Shown: positions 45,005 through 54,220, counted from the first letter of the stretch. The stretch is 61,117 nt of DNA from an uncultured Bacteroidales bacterium (GCA_902760965.1 CACWIN010000004.1:1-61117); one strand, 5' to 3'. Numbers and translations: made by a program. Notes: generated from the letters alone by a model not told the origin.

Positions 45005-48000
45005 TCATCTCTCTACGTTATCTATCAGGACGGCCTTTCCGTTATGTATGAACATTCCATTACCCATGGGGGCACCATCCAGTTCATGGCCATTCATGTC
45101 ATACCATCTGTCAATTGTCACATCTCCCGAATCAGTATCAATCCAACCCACTGCGGTGACAGTTCCGTCATTATCCAGCAGTTTTACCTTGATGTTACTT
45201 GGTATTTGTGGTTCCGATAATGCTTTGACTGAACGCATCTGAGCCCTCAGGCTGGTGCCATTGTAAGTGAGATAGCATCGATAAGGAGGAACACTAGCTC
45301 CGTTAGTGGCCTTAACAAAATCACCCGGATTTACAGAATCTGCTGATTTTGCGGCAAAACCATAGAATACGCCCATGCTTGAATCCCATGTGATATTGTC
45401 ATATGTACCGTGGAAAGTCCAGTTTCCTGCATCTCCACCGGTATGAGCCGCCGTTGTCTCGCCTGCTGCAAATGAGCTGGGGATGACATCTATATTACCC
45501 CTGAAGGCAACGCTACCGTTTTTGTTTGGCATAAAGAGATATGGTTTGTCTGCAACCGTTGGCTTAGATGCAATATTTGCATCCTGCATGGTTGCCACCC
45601 ATCCGTCTACATTGTTATAGGTAACGTCTACAAACTCATAAAGTGTTCCCCCCGTAACATCGGTCATGGAGAAAGGCAGACATACTGTCGATGCCACACC
45701 CTTACAAAAGTCACGGATAAACTCCACCTTCATCTCATGACCTGCATAATCTGCAGCAAGACCGCTCAAACGGCTTCCGTCGGCAGACAGTTTGTAGCTG
45801 GCGGCATCCTGATTTGCAACAAGTCCTTTCAACGGCAGGAATGGAATCTTCACGGCTCCCACACTGGAAGCGGGATTTTCAGGTACTTCACTTGAATAAA
45901 TGATATTGCCGGATTTTGTTACCTTCATGAAAGCACCCTCGCCCGGAGCCAGTACAACATATCCGTAATACATATCAAATTTATCCCCTGAAGCATTGAG
46001 TTTAAAGAAGGTGGCGGAGCTATATGAAATTTTACAGTTACAGGTAAATGGATTACCCACAAGTTTCCATCCATTGAAAATATCGGTACAAGTGGAGTTG
46101 TAATTTAAAGGCTCACTTATCTCATTCTGGTAACTTGTTTTTGTAGAACCTATGTAATTTAAGGTTACGTTATCATTATTAGAGTAATAATATCCGTTAC
46201 CCCATAGCATTCCATCCTTGAACAGGTCACTTTCGCTACTGGAAGAATATCCCATAAGCTTACCATTACGCCATTCTTCCTGACATGCTGGATCAAAAGC
46301 ATATAAATCATATGTGCCTTGAATCAGATTCTCTATACGATCAGCATCCACGCTGAATGCAATTCCTGCCCTGTCAATGATGGGGCTTGCTATCAAATTG
46401 TTTGTACCACCTGTCAAATTCTTCTGCATTGTCACCTTGACAGAACTTGCGCCTTGCTTGAGCTGACCGCCATCAGCTATGATGATTGAACCTATTGCAC
46501 TGGAGGCATCGGTCTTTAAGATAACCTTCTTAGCTTGTGCTGTCACACCGGCAGGAATGGTTACTGTAGCTTCAATACGAACCTTGTCATTATAATCAGG
46601 AACACCAACAGGGCTCCATTTTTCAGCATCATTCCAATTTCCATCTGAAGCAAAAACTTTGATGTGCTCATCTGATGTCTTAAATATAGTTGTGGCCCAG
46701 CGACTGGAATTAATACCATCCACCGCTTTCACGCGCCATGAGTATGGCGTACCTTCTTCCAGGTTACTTATATTGAGTGATGTGCCTGAGGTTACCTCAG
46801 TTTCGGTGAAAACATTATCCGGGCAAACATACACACCAAAGTTCTCCCCGGCAAACCTCTCATCTTTACTTCTTGCAACTAAACTAAACGAACCTCCCAA
46901 TTCAACTCCAGATATGATAAGCCAGTTATCAGGTGTCAGAGGGCCTTGATACAATTCCCAACTATAGGAATCCATTCCACCATTGCCATTGAAAGAACGA
47001 TTGCCATTGGAATCTGTTGTATTTCCATACCTGCCATATTCCCACGTATCATCATCACCGTCCAAATCAAAACAGGAAAGTCCAAAAGGCAATGAATAAT
47101 AGTATTTATCGGCAACTTCAAAGTTCTCAGAGAAAACGGTTTCTCCATTACTGTTGGTAACTAAGATGTCATCAATTAGCAAAGCTGACTTGCCAATCAC
47201 ATCATAGTGGCGGATAGCTATTGATCCGGTACCGCTGTATCCGCTCAAGTCAAAGGTATAAGTAGTCAGGCTGGATGCTGCGGCTATATCATTACCCACT
47301 TGAGTCCAAGGAGTAATCCTTGTTACATATTTGCCTGAATTACCGGTCCAGTTCAACGTTGCACTGTTTTTGGTTACAGCGGTTGTACTCAAACCTGACG
47401 GCATGGCACATGAAGAACAGTCAACATCATAATAAACAGGCCCGTTCATGGCATATTGTCCAGAAAAGATCACATCACCGTTATGGTCTTTCACTACGTA
47501 TGAACAGTCCTCATCAGAACTGCCCCCCTCCCATTCAAATTTAATCTTATGACCGTCAGGAACACTGAGTGTAGTTGTTATGGAACCGCCGTTATTCTTT
47601 GTCACTCTTCCCAGGATGAAACCGTCATCAGTAACACTCACTTTAATGGCCGCTCCATTCCATCCTTTATTATATTTGTCATTAAGTTCAAATGATATCT
47701 GGCACATGTTTGCAGGTGCACAATATGCAGTGATGAAAGTGACAGAACTGGACCATTCACTCACATCCTCACCATTCTTGGCTCGTACTTTAATTGTATA
47801 TGTTGTGGCGTAATCCAGACTGGTCAAATTGTAGGAATTGCCGGAAACGCCATTGAGCTGGATGACATCGTTTACACTTGTTCCATCGACACTTGTTTTA
47901 TCTACATTGATTTCAAAACTTGTCTGGTTACTGTGCCAACTCAATTCCACCTGTGTACCACCAGTATAGTTTGCAGCAAAAAGCATAGGCCTGGGGACGG

Positions 48001-49741
48001 CAGGAGCAGAACCAACGCCTATACGTATTTGGTTTTTAACGTCCTGTCGGCGGGAATCATAACCATCATAAGGTGGAGCGGTAGGATCATAGTCTATATC
48101 GGAGCGGTGAACGTATAATGACTGATTTGGAGCATCAAATACAAGGAAATCAGTTCCTTCGTTACCCCAATAACTGCCCGTATTGTCATCAATGACAATC
48201 AGCACATTTTTCTGACCGTCATAATTGAATGCGTTATCCAACGTAACCGTTGTCCAGGCATCGGCAGCAAAATTAACAGAGCCACTAAAATAGAGATCAT
48301 CAGCGGTCACGTTCACCCAGTCGTTATTGCCACTGAAACTTTCCTTGTCAGTACTGATAATGTAGATATCCAGGTTACGGGTAAGCGCTACATTTGCGTG
48401 GTAGAAACCAATATTCAAGATAGCACCTGCCGCACCAATTTCACTGGCAGTATAAATCTGCTGAGTCATGGAATTGTCAAACCAAGTATTGGTGGGAACA
48501 CTTACATTAACAGCAGTGCCTGAACCTATAATACGTTTATCCGTTGGCCAGAAAGTGACAGCATTTGACCATTGATGGCTCTTGTCGGTCTGGCTGTTTA
48601 CAGCACGAACCTTGACCGTGTATTTCATATCTTCAGTAAGATTATCAATGGTGAACGGATTGCTGTCAGCTGTAACAGGATGCTCCTCATCACCGTTCAG
48701 ACATATTTCCCATTCAGTAGCCGTACCGTTCTCGGTCCAGCCCAAAGTAACAGAATGGGAGGTTAAACCGGAATAAGACAGGTCGGATGGTGTGGGGCAA
48801 GAAATGGCCGTAGTGAAGATTGCAGGATTGCTCCAACGGCTCACTTCATTGTTTCCGCAATTTGTACGTACCTTTACGGTGTATTGTGTCTCTGGGGTGA
48901 GTCCCGTAAGCTGATAGGATTTCTCAGTTACATTCTGTATTACCGTACCGTTTACATCTATTTCCCAGTTATCAGCCTTGGATGACCAAACCAAATCAGC
49001 GGTTGTTTTTGTTACGTTGCTTACAGCAAGAGAATAAGGCATCTCACACTCATCCATAGGCTCAAGTGCCACATTGTCAATGTGGAAAACACTATTATTA
49101 TTGTCTACATTACGTGACTCAACATAAAAAGCCACATTCACATTCTCTTCTGCATATGAAGACAAGTCTATTGAAACAAACGTTCTGGAAGAAGGTAGAT
49201 TGTGGAGTACGTAGGATGACCCAGCATCGTCCCATTGCCGGAGTACAGTCCAAGTGGACATGTTGTCCTTAGAAATCAAAACCACGAACTTATCATCGTT
49301 GCCTTGGACATACTGAACTGCATTACCTTGAGGATTAGTATAGGCCAAATCAAAAGAAAGCTGAGCATTGCTCTCTATGTAAACAGAAGGTGATACAACC
49401 ATAGAACGCAGCCATATCGAATTTCCCATTAAATTAAGCAAATGGTTGCCATCCAAAACTACAGCATCAACATTATGATCCTGAAAAGTAGTATTTTGCC
49501 AGCCATTGCCATAATAGGCATTAAAAGGTACAAGGCTTTCCCCATTAAGTATATCGCTCAACCAAGATTTGTAATGACTCCACCCGTCCGGCAAACCGGA
49601 GCAAGAAAAATCCTCATGATATGGGTATGAGTAGTTAGTTGAGGAACCCTGAGCCTTTGCTGGAAAATGTAAGGAAAACAACACAAGAAAGGTCACAACG
49701 ACCTTAGAGTACCTGGATAAGGATAACATACTTTTAAACAT
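45005..49741 (-). CDS. Very large secreted multi-domain surface protein (choice-of-anchor J and fibronectin III)
   Basis: This 1578-residue protein has a signal peptide (about 1-30, ending PAKAQ). A cleaved-adhesin/choice-of-anchor J domain follows (about 37-230, HEDFSCSGLPDGWSHY). Several fibronectin III modules come next (SVTLGWTENGTATEWEI, and AVTKNSATLNWTG among others), with another anchor-J-like region and long C-terminal beta-rich sequences. The end, WYDMNGHELDGAPMGNGMFI followed by HNGKAVL, resembles the C-terminal sorting-like segment common in Prevotella/Bacteroides exported proteins. Likely cell-surface, in adhesion or glycan contact; no catalytic motif was found. Starts at codon 1 or 5. 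The short peptide gene follows 34 bases later. Confidence 0.82.
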   Translation of the reverse strand: MFKSMLSLSRYSKVVVTFLVLFSLHFPAKAQGSSTNYSYPYHEDFSCSGLPDGWSHYKSWLSDILNGESLVPFNAYYGNGWQNTTFQDHNVDAVVLDGNHLLNLMGNSIWLRSMVVSPSVYIESNAQLSFDLAYTNPQGNAVQYVQGNDDKFVVLISKDNMSTWTVLRQWDDAGSSYVLHNLPSSRTFVSIDLSSYAEENVNVAFYVESRNVDNNNSVFHIDNVALEPMDECEMPYSLAVSNVTKTTADLVWSSKADNWEIDVNGTVIQNVTEKSYQLTGLTPETQYTVKVRTNCGNNEVSRWSNPAIFTTAISCPTPSDLSYSGLTSHSVTLGWTENGTATEWEICLNGDEEHPVTADSNPFTIDNLTEDMKYTVKVRAVNSQTDKSHQWSNAVTFWPTDKRIIGSGTAVNVSVPTNTWFDNSMTQQIYTASEIGAAGAILNIGFYHANVALTRNLDIYIISTDKESFSGNNDWVNVTADDLYFSGSVNFAADAWTTVTLDNAFNYDGQKNVLIVIDDNTGSYWGNEGTDFLVFDAPNQSLYVHRSDIDYDPTAPPYDGYDSRRQDVKNQIRIGVGSAPAVPRPMLFAANYTGGTQVELSWHSNQTSFEINVDKTSVDGTSVNDVIQLNGVSGNSYNLTSLDYATTYTIKVRAKNGEDVSEWSSSVTFITAYCAPANMCQISFELNDKYNKGWNGAAIKVSVTDDGFILGRVTKNNGGSITTTLSVPDGHKIKFEWEGGSSDEDCSYVVKDHNGDVIFSGQYAMNGPVYYDVDCSSCAMPSGLSTTAVTKNSATLNWTGNSGKYVTRITPWTQVGNDIAAASSLTTYTFDLSGYSGTGSIAIRHYDVIGKSALLIDDILVTNSNGETVFSENFEVADKYYYSLPFGLSCFDLDGDDDTWEYGRYGNTTDSNGNRSFNGNGGMDSYSWELYQGPLTPDNWLIISGVELGGSFSLVARSKDERFAGENFGVYVCPDNVFTETEVTSGTSLNISNLEEGTPYSWRVKAVDGINSSRWATTIFKTSDEHIKVFASDGNWNDAEKWSPVGVPDYNDKVRIEATVTIPAGVTAQAKKVILKTDASSAIGSIIIADGGQLKQGASSVKVTMQKNLTGGTNNLIASPIIDRAGIAFSVDADRIENLIQGTYDLYAFDPACQEEWRNGKLMGYSSSSESDLFKDGMLWGNGYYYSNNDNVTLNYIGSTKTSYQNEISEPLNYNSTCTDIFNGWKLVGNPFTCNCKISYSSATFFKLNASGDKFDMYYGYVVLAPGEGAFMKVTKSGNIIYSSEVPENPASSVGAVKIPFLPLKGLVANQDAASYKLSADGSRLSGLAADYAGHEMKVEFIRDFCKGVASTVCLPFSMTDVTGGTLYEFVDVTYNNVDGWVATMQDANIASKPTVADKPYLFMPNKNGSVAFRGNIDVIPSSFAAGETTAAHTGGDAGNWTFHGTYDNITWDSSMGVFYGFAAKSADSVNPGDFVKATNGASVPPYRCYLTYNGTSLRAQMRSVKALSEPQIPSNIKVKLLDNDGTVTAVGWIDTDSGDVTIDRWYDMNGHELDGAPMGNGMFIHNGKAVLIDNVER

Positions 49742-49779
49742 TTATTGGTAAATAGGACTAGTGAATTGCTTTATAGCAA

Positions 49780-49787
49780 CAAATATA
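49780..49787 (-). promoter_or_regulatory. Putative -7 box for the large surface protein
   Basis: TATATTTG on the minus strand, with TTTA at 49808-49811 a suitable 20 bases upstream. It is about 38 bases before the start codon. Confidence 0.55.
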
Positions 49788-49812
49788 TGGATAATAGTGT
49801 AATACCCTAAAT

Positions 49813-49849
49813 AAAAAACGTACGAAAAGGTCTTTTTCGTACGCTTTTT
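49813..49849 (-). terminator. Terminator after the fimbrillin-like lipoprotein gene
   Basis: Ten-base core stem CGTACGAAAA/TTTTCGTACG with a short loop; the flanks are A6 on one side and CT6 on the other, giving a T tail on the minus strand. Confidence 0.82.
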
Positions 49850-49910
49850 TCAATTTTCAATAGTCAATTCTTGATCACCCTCTATGTGTTTAAATCTATT
49901 GATAGCTTGA

Positions 49911-51584
49911 TTACAGATCTTGTACTAAACGGACAGAGCATCCATTCTTACGTTGGTAAGAGGCGTAGGTACAATAAGTATCATTGAAATACCAACAATA
50001 AGAATATGAATATTCGCTATATCCCTCTCCAGTCCAATAATTGCCATATGTGCCAGCATCAGATATTGTGGTGCCTTCACGTAGTCCGGCTGCAGGAAGG
50101 AATACAGCACCGGCATCTACCATTTTATTCCAATCAGGTTCTGCTGAAACAATAAACGAGTTGAAGGCGCTGGAAGCATTGTAACTCCTACTTGAACCAG
50201 CCACAGTTATGTCATTCGGATGATTATAATTGTCAGGGAAAATGATAAGGCCGCGAACACCACAGACTTTCGCTCTGGTAAATCTGGCTTCGGAACTGTT
50301 GGTTCCATCAGGGAGATTTGTATGAGAGACAGTTCTCGAATTCAGAAGGTAATATATTTCATCAGTTTCAATGGAGCGCCATGTTCCGGCAGGATATGAA
50401 CCGATTTCGAGTGTACCCCAGTCATGTTTCAGTATGTCAGATTTTTGGGCTCCATAATCTCTGTAGTCAGTGCTGTTATTGATTCCATAACAGTCATTTG
50501 CATCGTTAGCAGATACTCCAACATATCCAAAAAGGTCCACAGTGCCGTTTTGGGAAACAGTTTTAACTCCGTTAATATCAGTGTTGGCTGTAGCATTGCC
50601 GATGTAATCATACTGATGGGCGGCAAAGTTCCAAGTCCAAGTAGCACCATAGTCAGTCGTAGTAGCCTGCAAGTTGCCGGGAGCAAAGAATACCTTTTTT
50701 GTGCTGCTCACTGAAAACTTAAACTTAGGTGTCCACTTGTTGCTGCTCAGTGCGGGGAGGCTGTACTGATAGCCGGCGTTAAGGGTCAAGCTACCGCTGA
50801 TTGTGTACTGCTGAACGGGGCTTTTCACGGTGAAGGTGTAGTTTTGAGCCTCGCCAAGACCAATGCCGTTATACACAAATGCGGCAAATAGGGCGCCATC
50901 GGCATCGGCTACGCCCTGGAATCCGTCATCTGCAGCATTAATTATATCTTCATATGAAGGATTGCCGGAATTGATGCTGCGCCATGTATTGTAATCTAAA
51001 TTAACAGATTCTTTGGTTATGTAAAGCTTATAGTCATCCACGTTGTCCTGAATACCCGGGATATGGAACATAACGGTGTGGTATGGTTTTTGGAGCGACA
51101 GGGTAAGATTTACGTTGGCGCCGTCAAGGGTATAATCGGCACCGGTCTGCCATAGATAGTAGGTCTTAACGTTATCGCCGTCTTTCTGGAATGTCAGTAC
51201 ACCTGTTTCGGAATTAAGAGAGGCATCTACTGTAACTGGGAAATGCACAGCGGTTGAAATCTTCCCAGTTACCGGGCTGAAGTCAGCCACATCAAAAGTG
51301 GTGGCTGCATTAGTGCCATCATAAGCCTGGGCCGTCCAAGTGGAACCGTTATAGGTGATGGTCAAGTATTTGGTCTTGATGTCACGGAACATGATGTAGA
51401 TTACGTCACCTGTTGCCCAAGATGTCTTAAGTGCCTTGGTGCCCATTTTATCAACTGTGATGTTAAAGGTTACAGGATTTGATGCTGCGTTATCCTGCTT
51501 TTGTTCCTCAATCTCAGCAAGCTCACCTTTGGAGCATGCTGCAAGTGCCAACACGGCACTCATTATTGCAAATAACTTTTTCAT
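49911..51584 (-). CDS. Fimbrillin-like lipoprotein with C-terminal FISUMP/C-type-lectin-like domain
   Basis: This 557-residue protein has a lipoprotein signal (MKKLFAIMSAVLALAAC, Cys17). The N-terminal half resembles fimbrillin-type beta domains (VTFNITVDKMGTKALKTSW, GDVIYIMFR). The C-terminal half resembles FISUMP/SUMF-like lectin folds: GNYWTGEGYSEYSYSYCW, then FNDTYCTYASYQRKN, and GCSVRLVQ at the end. The last stretch is dense in Tyr, Ser, Cys and Asn, as in variable proteins of diversity-generating retroelements, but no template repeat or reverse transcriptase lies in the window. It is preceded 12 bases upstream by the 43-residue peptide gene. Confidence 0.8.
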   Translation of the reverse strand: MKKLFAIMSAVLALAACSKGELAEIEEQKQDNAASNPVTFNITVDKMGTKALKTSWATGDVIYIMFRDIKTKYLTITYNGSTWTAQAYDGTNAATTFDVADFSPVTGKISTAVHFPVTVDASLNSETGVLTFQKDGDNVKTYYLWQTGADYTLDGANVNLTLSLQKPYHTVMFHIPGIQDNVDDYKLYITKESVNLDYNTWRSINSGNPSYEDIINAADDGFQGVADADGALFAAFVYNGIGLGEAQNYTFTVKSPVQQYTISGSLTLNAGYQYSLPALSSNKWTPKFKFSVSSTKKVFFAPGNLQATTTDYGATWTWNFAAHQYDYIGNATANTDINGVKTVSQNGTVDLFGYVGVSANDANDCYGINNSTDYRDYGAQKSDILKHDWGTLEIGSYPAGTWRSIETDEIYYLLNSRTVSHTNLPDGTNSSEARFTRAKVCGVRGLIIFPDNYNHPNDITVAGSSRSYNASSAFNSFIVSAEPDWNKMVDAGAVFLPAAGLREGTTISDAGTYGNYWTGEGYSEYSYSYCWYFNDTYCTYASYQRKNGCSVRLVQDL

Positions 51585-51596
51585 ACCTCAATCCTT

Positions 51597-51728
51597 TTAA
51601 AATAATATACCTCCATCAATAAACGGATCATAATCACCACCAGATATCTGTAGCAGATATCCTTCTGTCTTGAGCTCCACCACATCGGTGGTAGGGCTTG
51701 CGTACTCTTTTTTCTTTCTTTTTTCCAT
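51597..51728 (-). CDS. Small leader-type peptide (43 residues), candidate secreted peptide
   Basis: ATG at 51728, TAA at 51599-51597. The sequence starts MEKRKKKEYASPTTDVVELK, continues TEGYLLQISGG and ends DYDPFIDGGILF. The pattern (basic start, Y-x-x-P, V-x-E-L, LL, then GG) is that of a double-glycine leader, with the end as the presumed mature peptide. It is 12 bases ahead of the fimbrillin-like lipoprotein and likely shares its transcript. Function unknown; no C39 peptidase or ABC exporter is in this window. Confidence 0.68.
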   Translation of the reverse strand: MEKRKKKEYASPTTDVVELKTEGYLLQISGGDYDPFIDGGILF

Positions 51729-51799
51729 TTTGTATAAATATGTTTTGGGTTAATAATTTGAATTAGGTTGGCACAAAGCGGGATTAAGGACACAAAAAA

Positions 51800-51829
51800 A
51801 CACGTGGACTCAAAAGAGAATCCACGTGT
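51800..51829 (-). terminator. Terminator-like hairpin in the leader of the 51.7-kb peptide gene
   Basis: Stem ACACGTGGA/TCCACGTGT extended by CTC/GAG with a two-base bulge. On the minus strand the arm is followed by TTTTTTTG. It is located about 70 bases before the peptide start and downstream of argD. It could end argD transcripts or attenuate the peptide/lipoprotein unit. Confidence 0.75.
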
Positions 51830-51944
51830 AGAATATGTAAATTATTGATTAAAAGTCTATTATTACCCCCACCTATGATGTAGAGGAACGTCTCTGAAAT
51901 CAATGTATGGATAAGACTATTGCGCATTTCTGACTAAAGTTGCG

Positions 51945-51952
51945 CAAAGTTA
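51945..51952 (-). promoter_or_regulatory. Putative -7 box upstream of the peptide/lipoprotein unit
   Basis: TAACTTTG on the minus strand, about 217 bases before the 43-residue peptide. No clear -33 TTTG. The stretch 51729-52038 otherwise holds the hairpin above, a 47-codon open frame that runs through it, and a short ATCTGCG repeat near 52009-52033. Confidence 0.4.
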
Positions 51953-52008
51953 ACAAAAACAAATAATTATTACACGCTTTATGTATAATTTTATCAACAA
52001 TGCTTAAT

Positions 52009-52033
52009 ATCTGCGATATCTGCGTTTTCTGCG
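52009..52033. repeat. Short ATCTGCG direct repeats
   Basis: Three spaced copies of a TCTGCG core (ATCTGCG, ATATCTGCG, TTTTCTGCGT) directly after the argD stop. Similar strings occur in other Bacteroidales intergenic regions as far as I recall. Confidence 0.6.
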
Positions 52034-52038
52034 TGAGT

Positions 52039-53163
52039 TTATCGTAAGACCTTGGAGTAGGATTCAAGGAAACGGTCTGCGTCTTGTTTGGTGATGCAGA
52101 GCGGCGGGAGGAGGCGGATTACGTTGGTTCCGCTTACGCCGGTAAAGATATGCTCCTCAAAGAGCAGGCGCTGACGGATCTCCTTGATGGGCTGCTCAAA
52201 CTCCATGCCTATCATGAGGCCGCGACCGCGAACCTCCTTGGGGCCGGGAATTGCCTTAAGTTGCTCCAGCAGGTATGAACCTACGTTAGCTGCGTTCTCT
52301 ACAAGGTGCTCCTGCTCAATCACATCAAGCACTGCCATAGCAGCGGCGCAAGCCAGATGGTTGCCGCCGAAGGTTGTACCCAGTTGACCGATGACAGGTG
52401 TGAACATGGGGCTGATAAGCAGTCCGGCGCAGGGCAGACCGTTGGCGATACCCTTTGCTACGGTGATAAGGTCAGGCTTGATGCCGTTGTACTGGTGAGC
52501 AAAGAACTTGCCGCTACGGCCGTAACCGCTCTGAATTTCATCCAGAACCATTACAGTGCCGTTTGCTGTACAAGCCTCACGCAGTCCTTTCATATAATCA
52601 TCGGTAGGAACCTGAATTCCACCTACGCCTTGTATACCTTCAATTATCAGGGCAGCCACATCACCCTTGGCAAGCTCTGCCTTGGCGGCCTCAAGGTCAC
52701 CCCATGGCAGATAGGTTACATGACCGCAGGCATTGATGGGAGCAATGATCTTGGGATTATCGGTAACCTCGACAGCAAGTGAAGTACGACCGTGGAACGC
52801 TTTCTTGAGTGAGAGCACACGGCTGCGTCCGGTATGGAACGATGCCAGCTTAAGGGCGTTCTCATTGGCTTCGGCGCCGCTGTTTATCATGAACAGGCTG
52901 TAATCCTCGTAGCCCGATACACGACCAAGCTGCTCGGCCAGCTGCTCCTGCAAACGGTTAATAACTGAATTGGAATAGAAGCCAAGCGTAGCCACCTGAC
53001 GGCTCACTGCCTCTACGTAATGCGGATGAGCATGACCGATGCTTATCACTGCATGACCACCGTAAAGGTCCAGATACTCCTGGCCTTTGTCATCCCACAC
53101 TTTCTGTCCCTGTCCCTTTACTATATTCACCGGGAACAGGCTGTATACCGGAAATAATTTCAT
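52039..53163 (-). CDS. argD: N-acylornithine aminotransferase (class III PLP)
   Basis: This 374-residue aminotransferase makes N-acylornithine from the semialdehyde with glutamate. GAEANENALKLA is at 96-107, KAFHGRT at 121-127, and the PLP aldimine Lys237 is in ITVAKGIANG. LDEIQSGYGRSG positions the pyridine ring. Bacteroides species work with succinyl intermediates, so it may act on N-succinylornithine. It follows argC with an 88-base gap containing an inverted heptamer array. Confidence 0.94.
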   Translation of the reverse strand: MKLFPVYSLFPVNIVKGQGQKVWDDKGQEYLDLYGGHAVISIGHAHPHYVEAVSRQVATLGFYSNSVINRLQEQLAEQLGRVSGYEDYSLFMINSGAEANENALKLASFHTGRSRVLSLKKAFHGRTSLAVEVTDNPKIIAPINACGHVTYLPWGDLEAAKAELAKGDVAALIIEGIQGVGGIQVPTDDYMKGLREACTANGTVMVLDEIQSGYGRSGKFFAHQYNGIKPDLITVAKGIANGLPCAGLLISPMFTPVIGQLGTTFGGNHLACAAAMAVLDVIEQEHLVENAANVGSYLLEQLKAIPGPKEVRGRGLMIGMEFEQPIKEIRQRLLFEEHIFTGVSGTNVIRLLPPLCITKQDADRFLESYSKVLR

Positions 53164-53171
53164 AGTTAACT

Positions 53172-53246
53172 TTGGCTGTTAGCTATTAGCTGTTGGCTGT
53201 TAACGCACCGCATGGGAGCCAATAGCCAACAGCCAATAGCCAATAG
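53172..53246. repeat. Inverted pair of heptanucleotide arrays between argC and argD
   Basis: Left arm 53172-53201 has four GGCTGTT-type units (GGCTGTT, AGCTATT, AGCTGTT, GGCTGTT). Right arm 53217-53246 is the same unit in reverse orientation (AATAGCC, AACAGCC). In RNA the arms would pair with a few G-U pairs. It is the same unit as at 41112-41143. Confidence 0.85.
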
Positions 53247-53251
53247 TAATA

Positions 53252-54220
53252 TTAGAATCCGCTTGATTTAAGTATCAAACCAGTAGTCTCTTTCAAATTG
53301 AAAAGGAGATTCATATTGTGAACAGCAGTGCCGCTGGCGCCCTTGAGCAGGTTATCTATGCAAGATACCACAAGCAGTTTGTCGCCATGCTTTTCAAGAT
53401 GCAGCAGACACTTGTTGGTGTTTACCACCTGCTTAAGGTCAATCTGCTCCTCTACCACATGCACAAATGAATCCTCGGCATAATACTCACGATAAATCTT
53501 ATACAACTCCTCTATATCAATGGCATTCTTTACAACCACAGTAGCAAATATGCCACGGGCAAAATCACCACGATAAGGGATAAAGTTGATATCGGAATTA
53601 AAACTGCTCTGCAAATGCTTTACAGACTGGATTATCTCGGGCAGATGCTGATGAGTAAACGGCTTGTATATGCTTATGTTGTTGTTACGCCAGCTAAAGT
53701 GTGTGGTTGCGCCCGGCTTTACACCTGCACCCGTGCTACCCGTGATGGCGTTTACATATACGTCATCGTTAAGCATCAGGTTACGGGCAAGCGGAAGCAA
53801 TGCCAGCTGAATGGCTGTTGCAAAACATCCGGGATTTGCCACATACTGACTCTTGCATATTGCGCGACGGTTCAGTTCCGGCAGACCGTAAATGAACGGA
53901 TTGTCCTCCGATTCCAGACGGTAATCCATAGACAGGTCAATAACCTTAAGCCCTTCGGGAAGGGTATTGGCCTCCATGAACTTACGGGTATCTCCGTGAG
54001 CGGTGCAAAAGAACAGCACGTCAATGGCATCAAGAGGCAGCTGGTCAGTGAAAGTCATATCGGTTTCACCAATCAGACCTTCATGAACAGCGCTCAGCTT
54101 GTTGCCGGCGTTGCTGGTACTGTTTACAAATACAATCTCTGCATCGGGATGCCCCAGCAGGATGCGGATAAGTTCACCTGCCGTGTACCCGGCACCTCCT
54201 ATTATTCCTACCTTTATCAT
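53252..54220 (-). CDS. argC: N-acyl-gamma-glutamyl-phosphate reductase
   Basis: This 322-residue NADPH-dependent dehydrogenase reduces the acylglutamyl phosphate to the semialdehyde. GIIGGAGYTAGELIRIL (5-21) is the Rossmann motif and the catalytic Cys132 is in VANPGCFATAIQLALLP. TGSTGAGVKPG follows. The start overlaps the small PspC gene stop (ATGA), so its translation may be coupled to it. Confidence 0.96.
   Translation of the reverse strand: MIKVGIIGGAGYTAGELIRILLGHPDAEIVFVNSTSNAGNKLSAVHEGLIGETDMTFTDQLPLDAIDVLFFCTAHGDTRKFMEANTLPEGLKVIDLSMDYRLESEDNPFIYGLPELNRRAICKSQYVANPGCFATAIQLALLPLARNLMLNDDVYVNAITGSTGAGVKPGATTHFSWRNNNISIYKPFTHQHLPEIIQSVKHLQSSFNSDINFIPYRGDFARGIFATVVVKNAIDIEELYKIYREYYAEDSFVHVVEEQIDLKQVVNTNKCLLHLEKHGDKLLVVSCIDNLLKGASGTAVHNMNLLFNLKETTGLILKSSGF

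Noticed and set aside
49911..51584. Complete diversity-generating retroelement
   Set aside because: Only a candidate target is present; no reverse transcriptase or template repeat could be found in the window.
51784..51927. 47-codon frame upstream of the peptide gene
   Set aside because: It runs through a hairpin and lacks the leader pattern; kept only as part of a possible attenuator, not called as a gene.
41112..53246. CRISPR array
   Set aside because: The repeats are 6-7 bases without spacers, and there are no cas genes.
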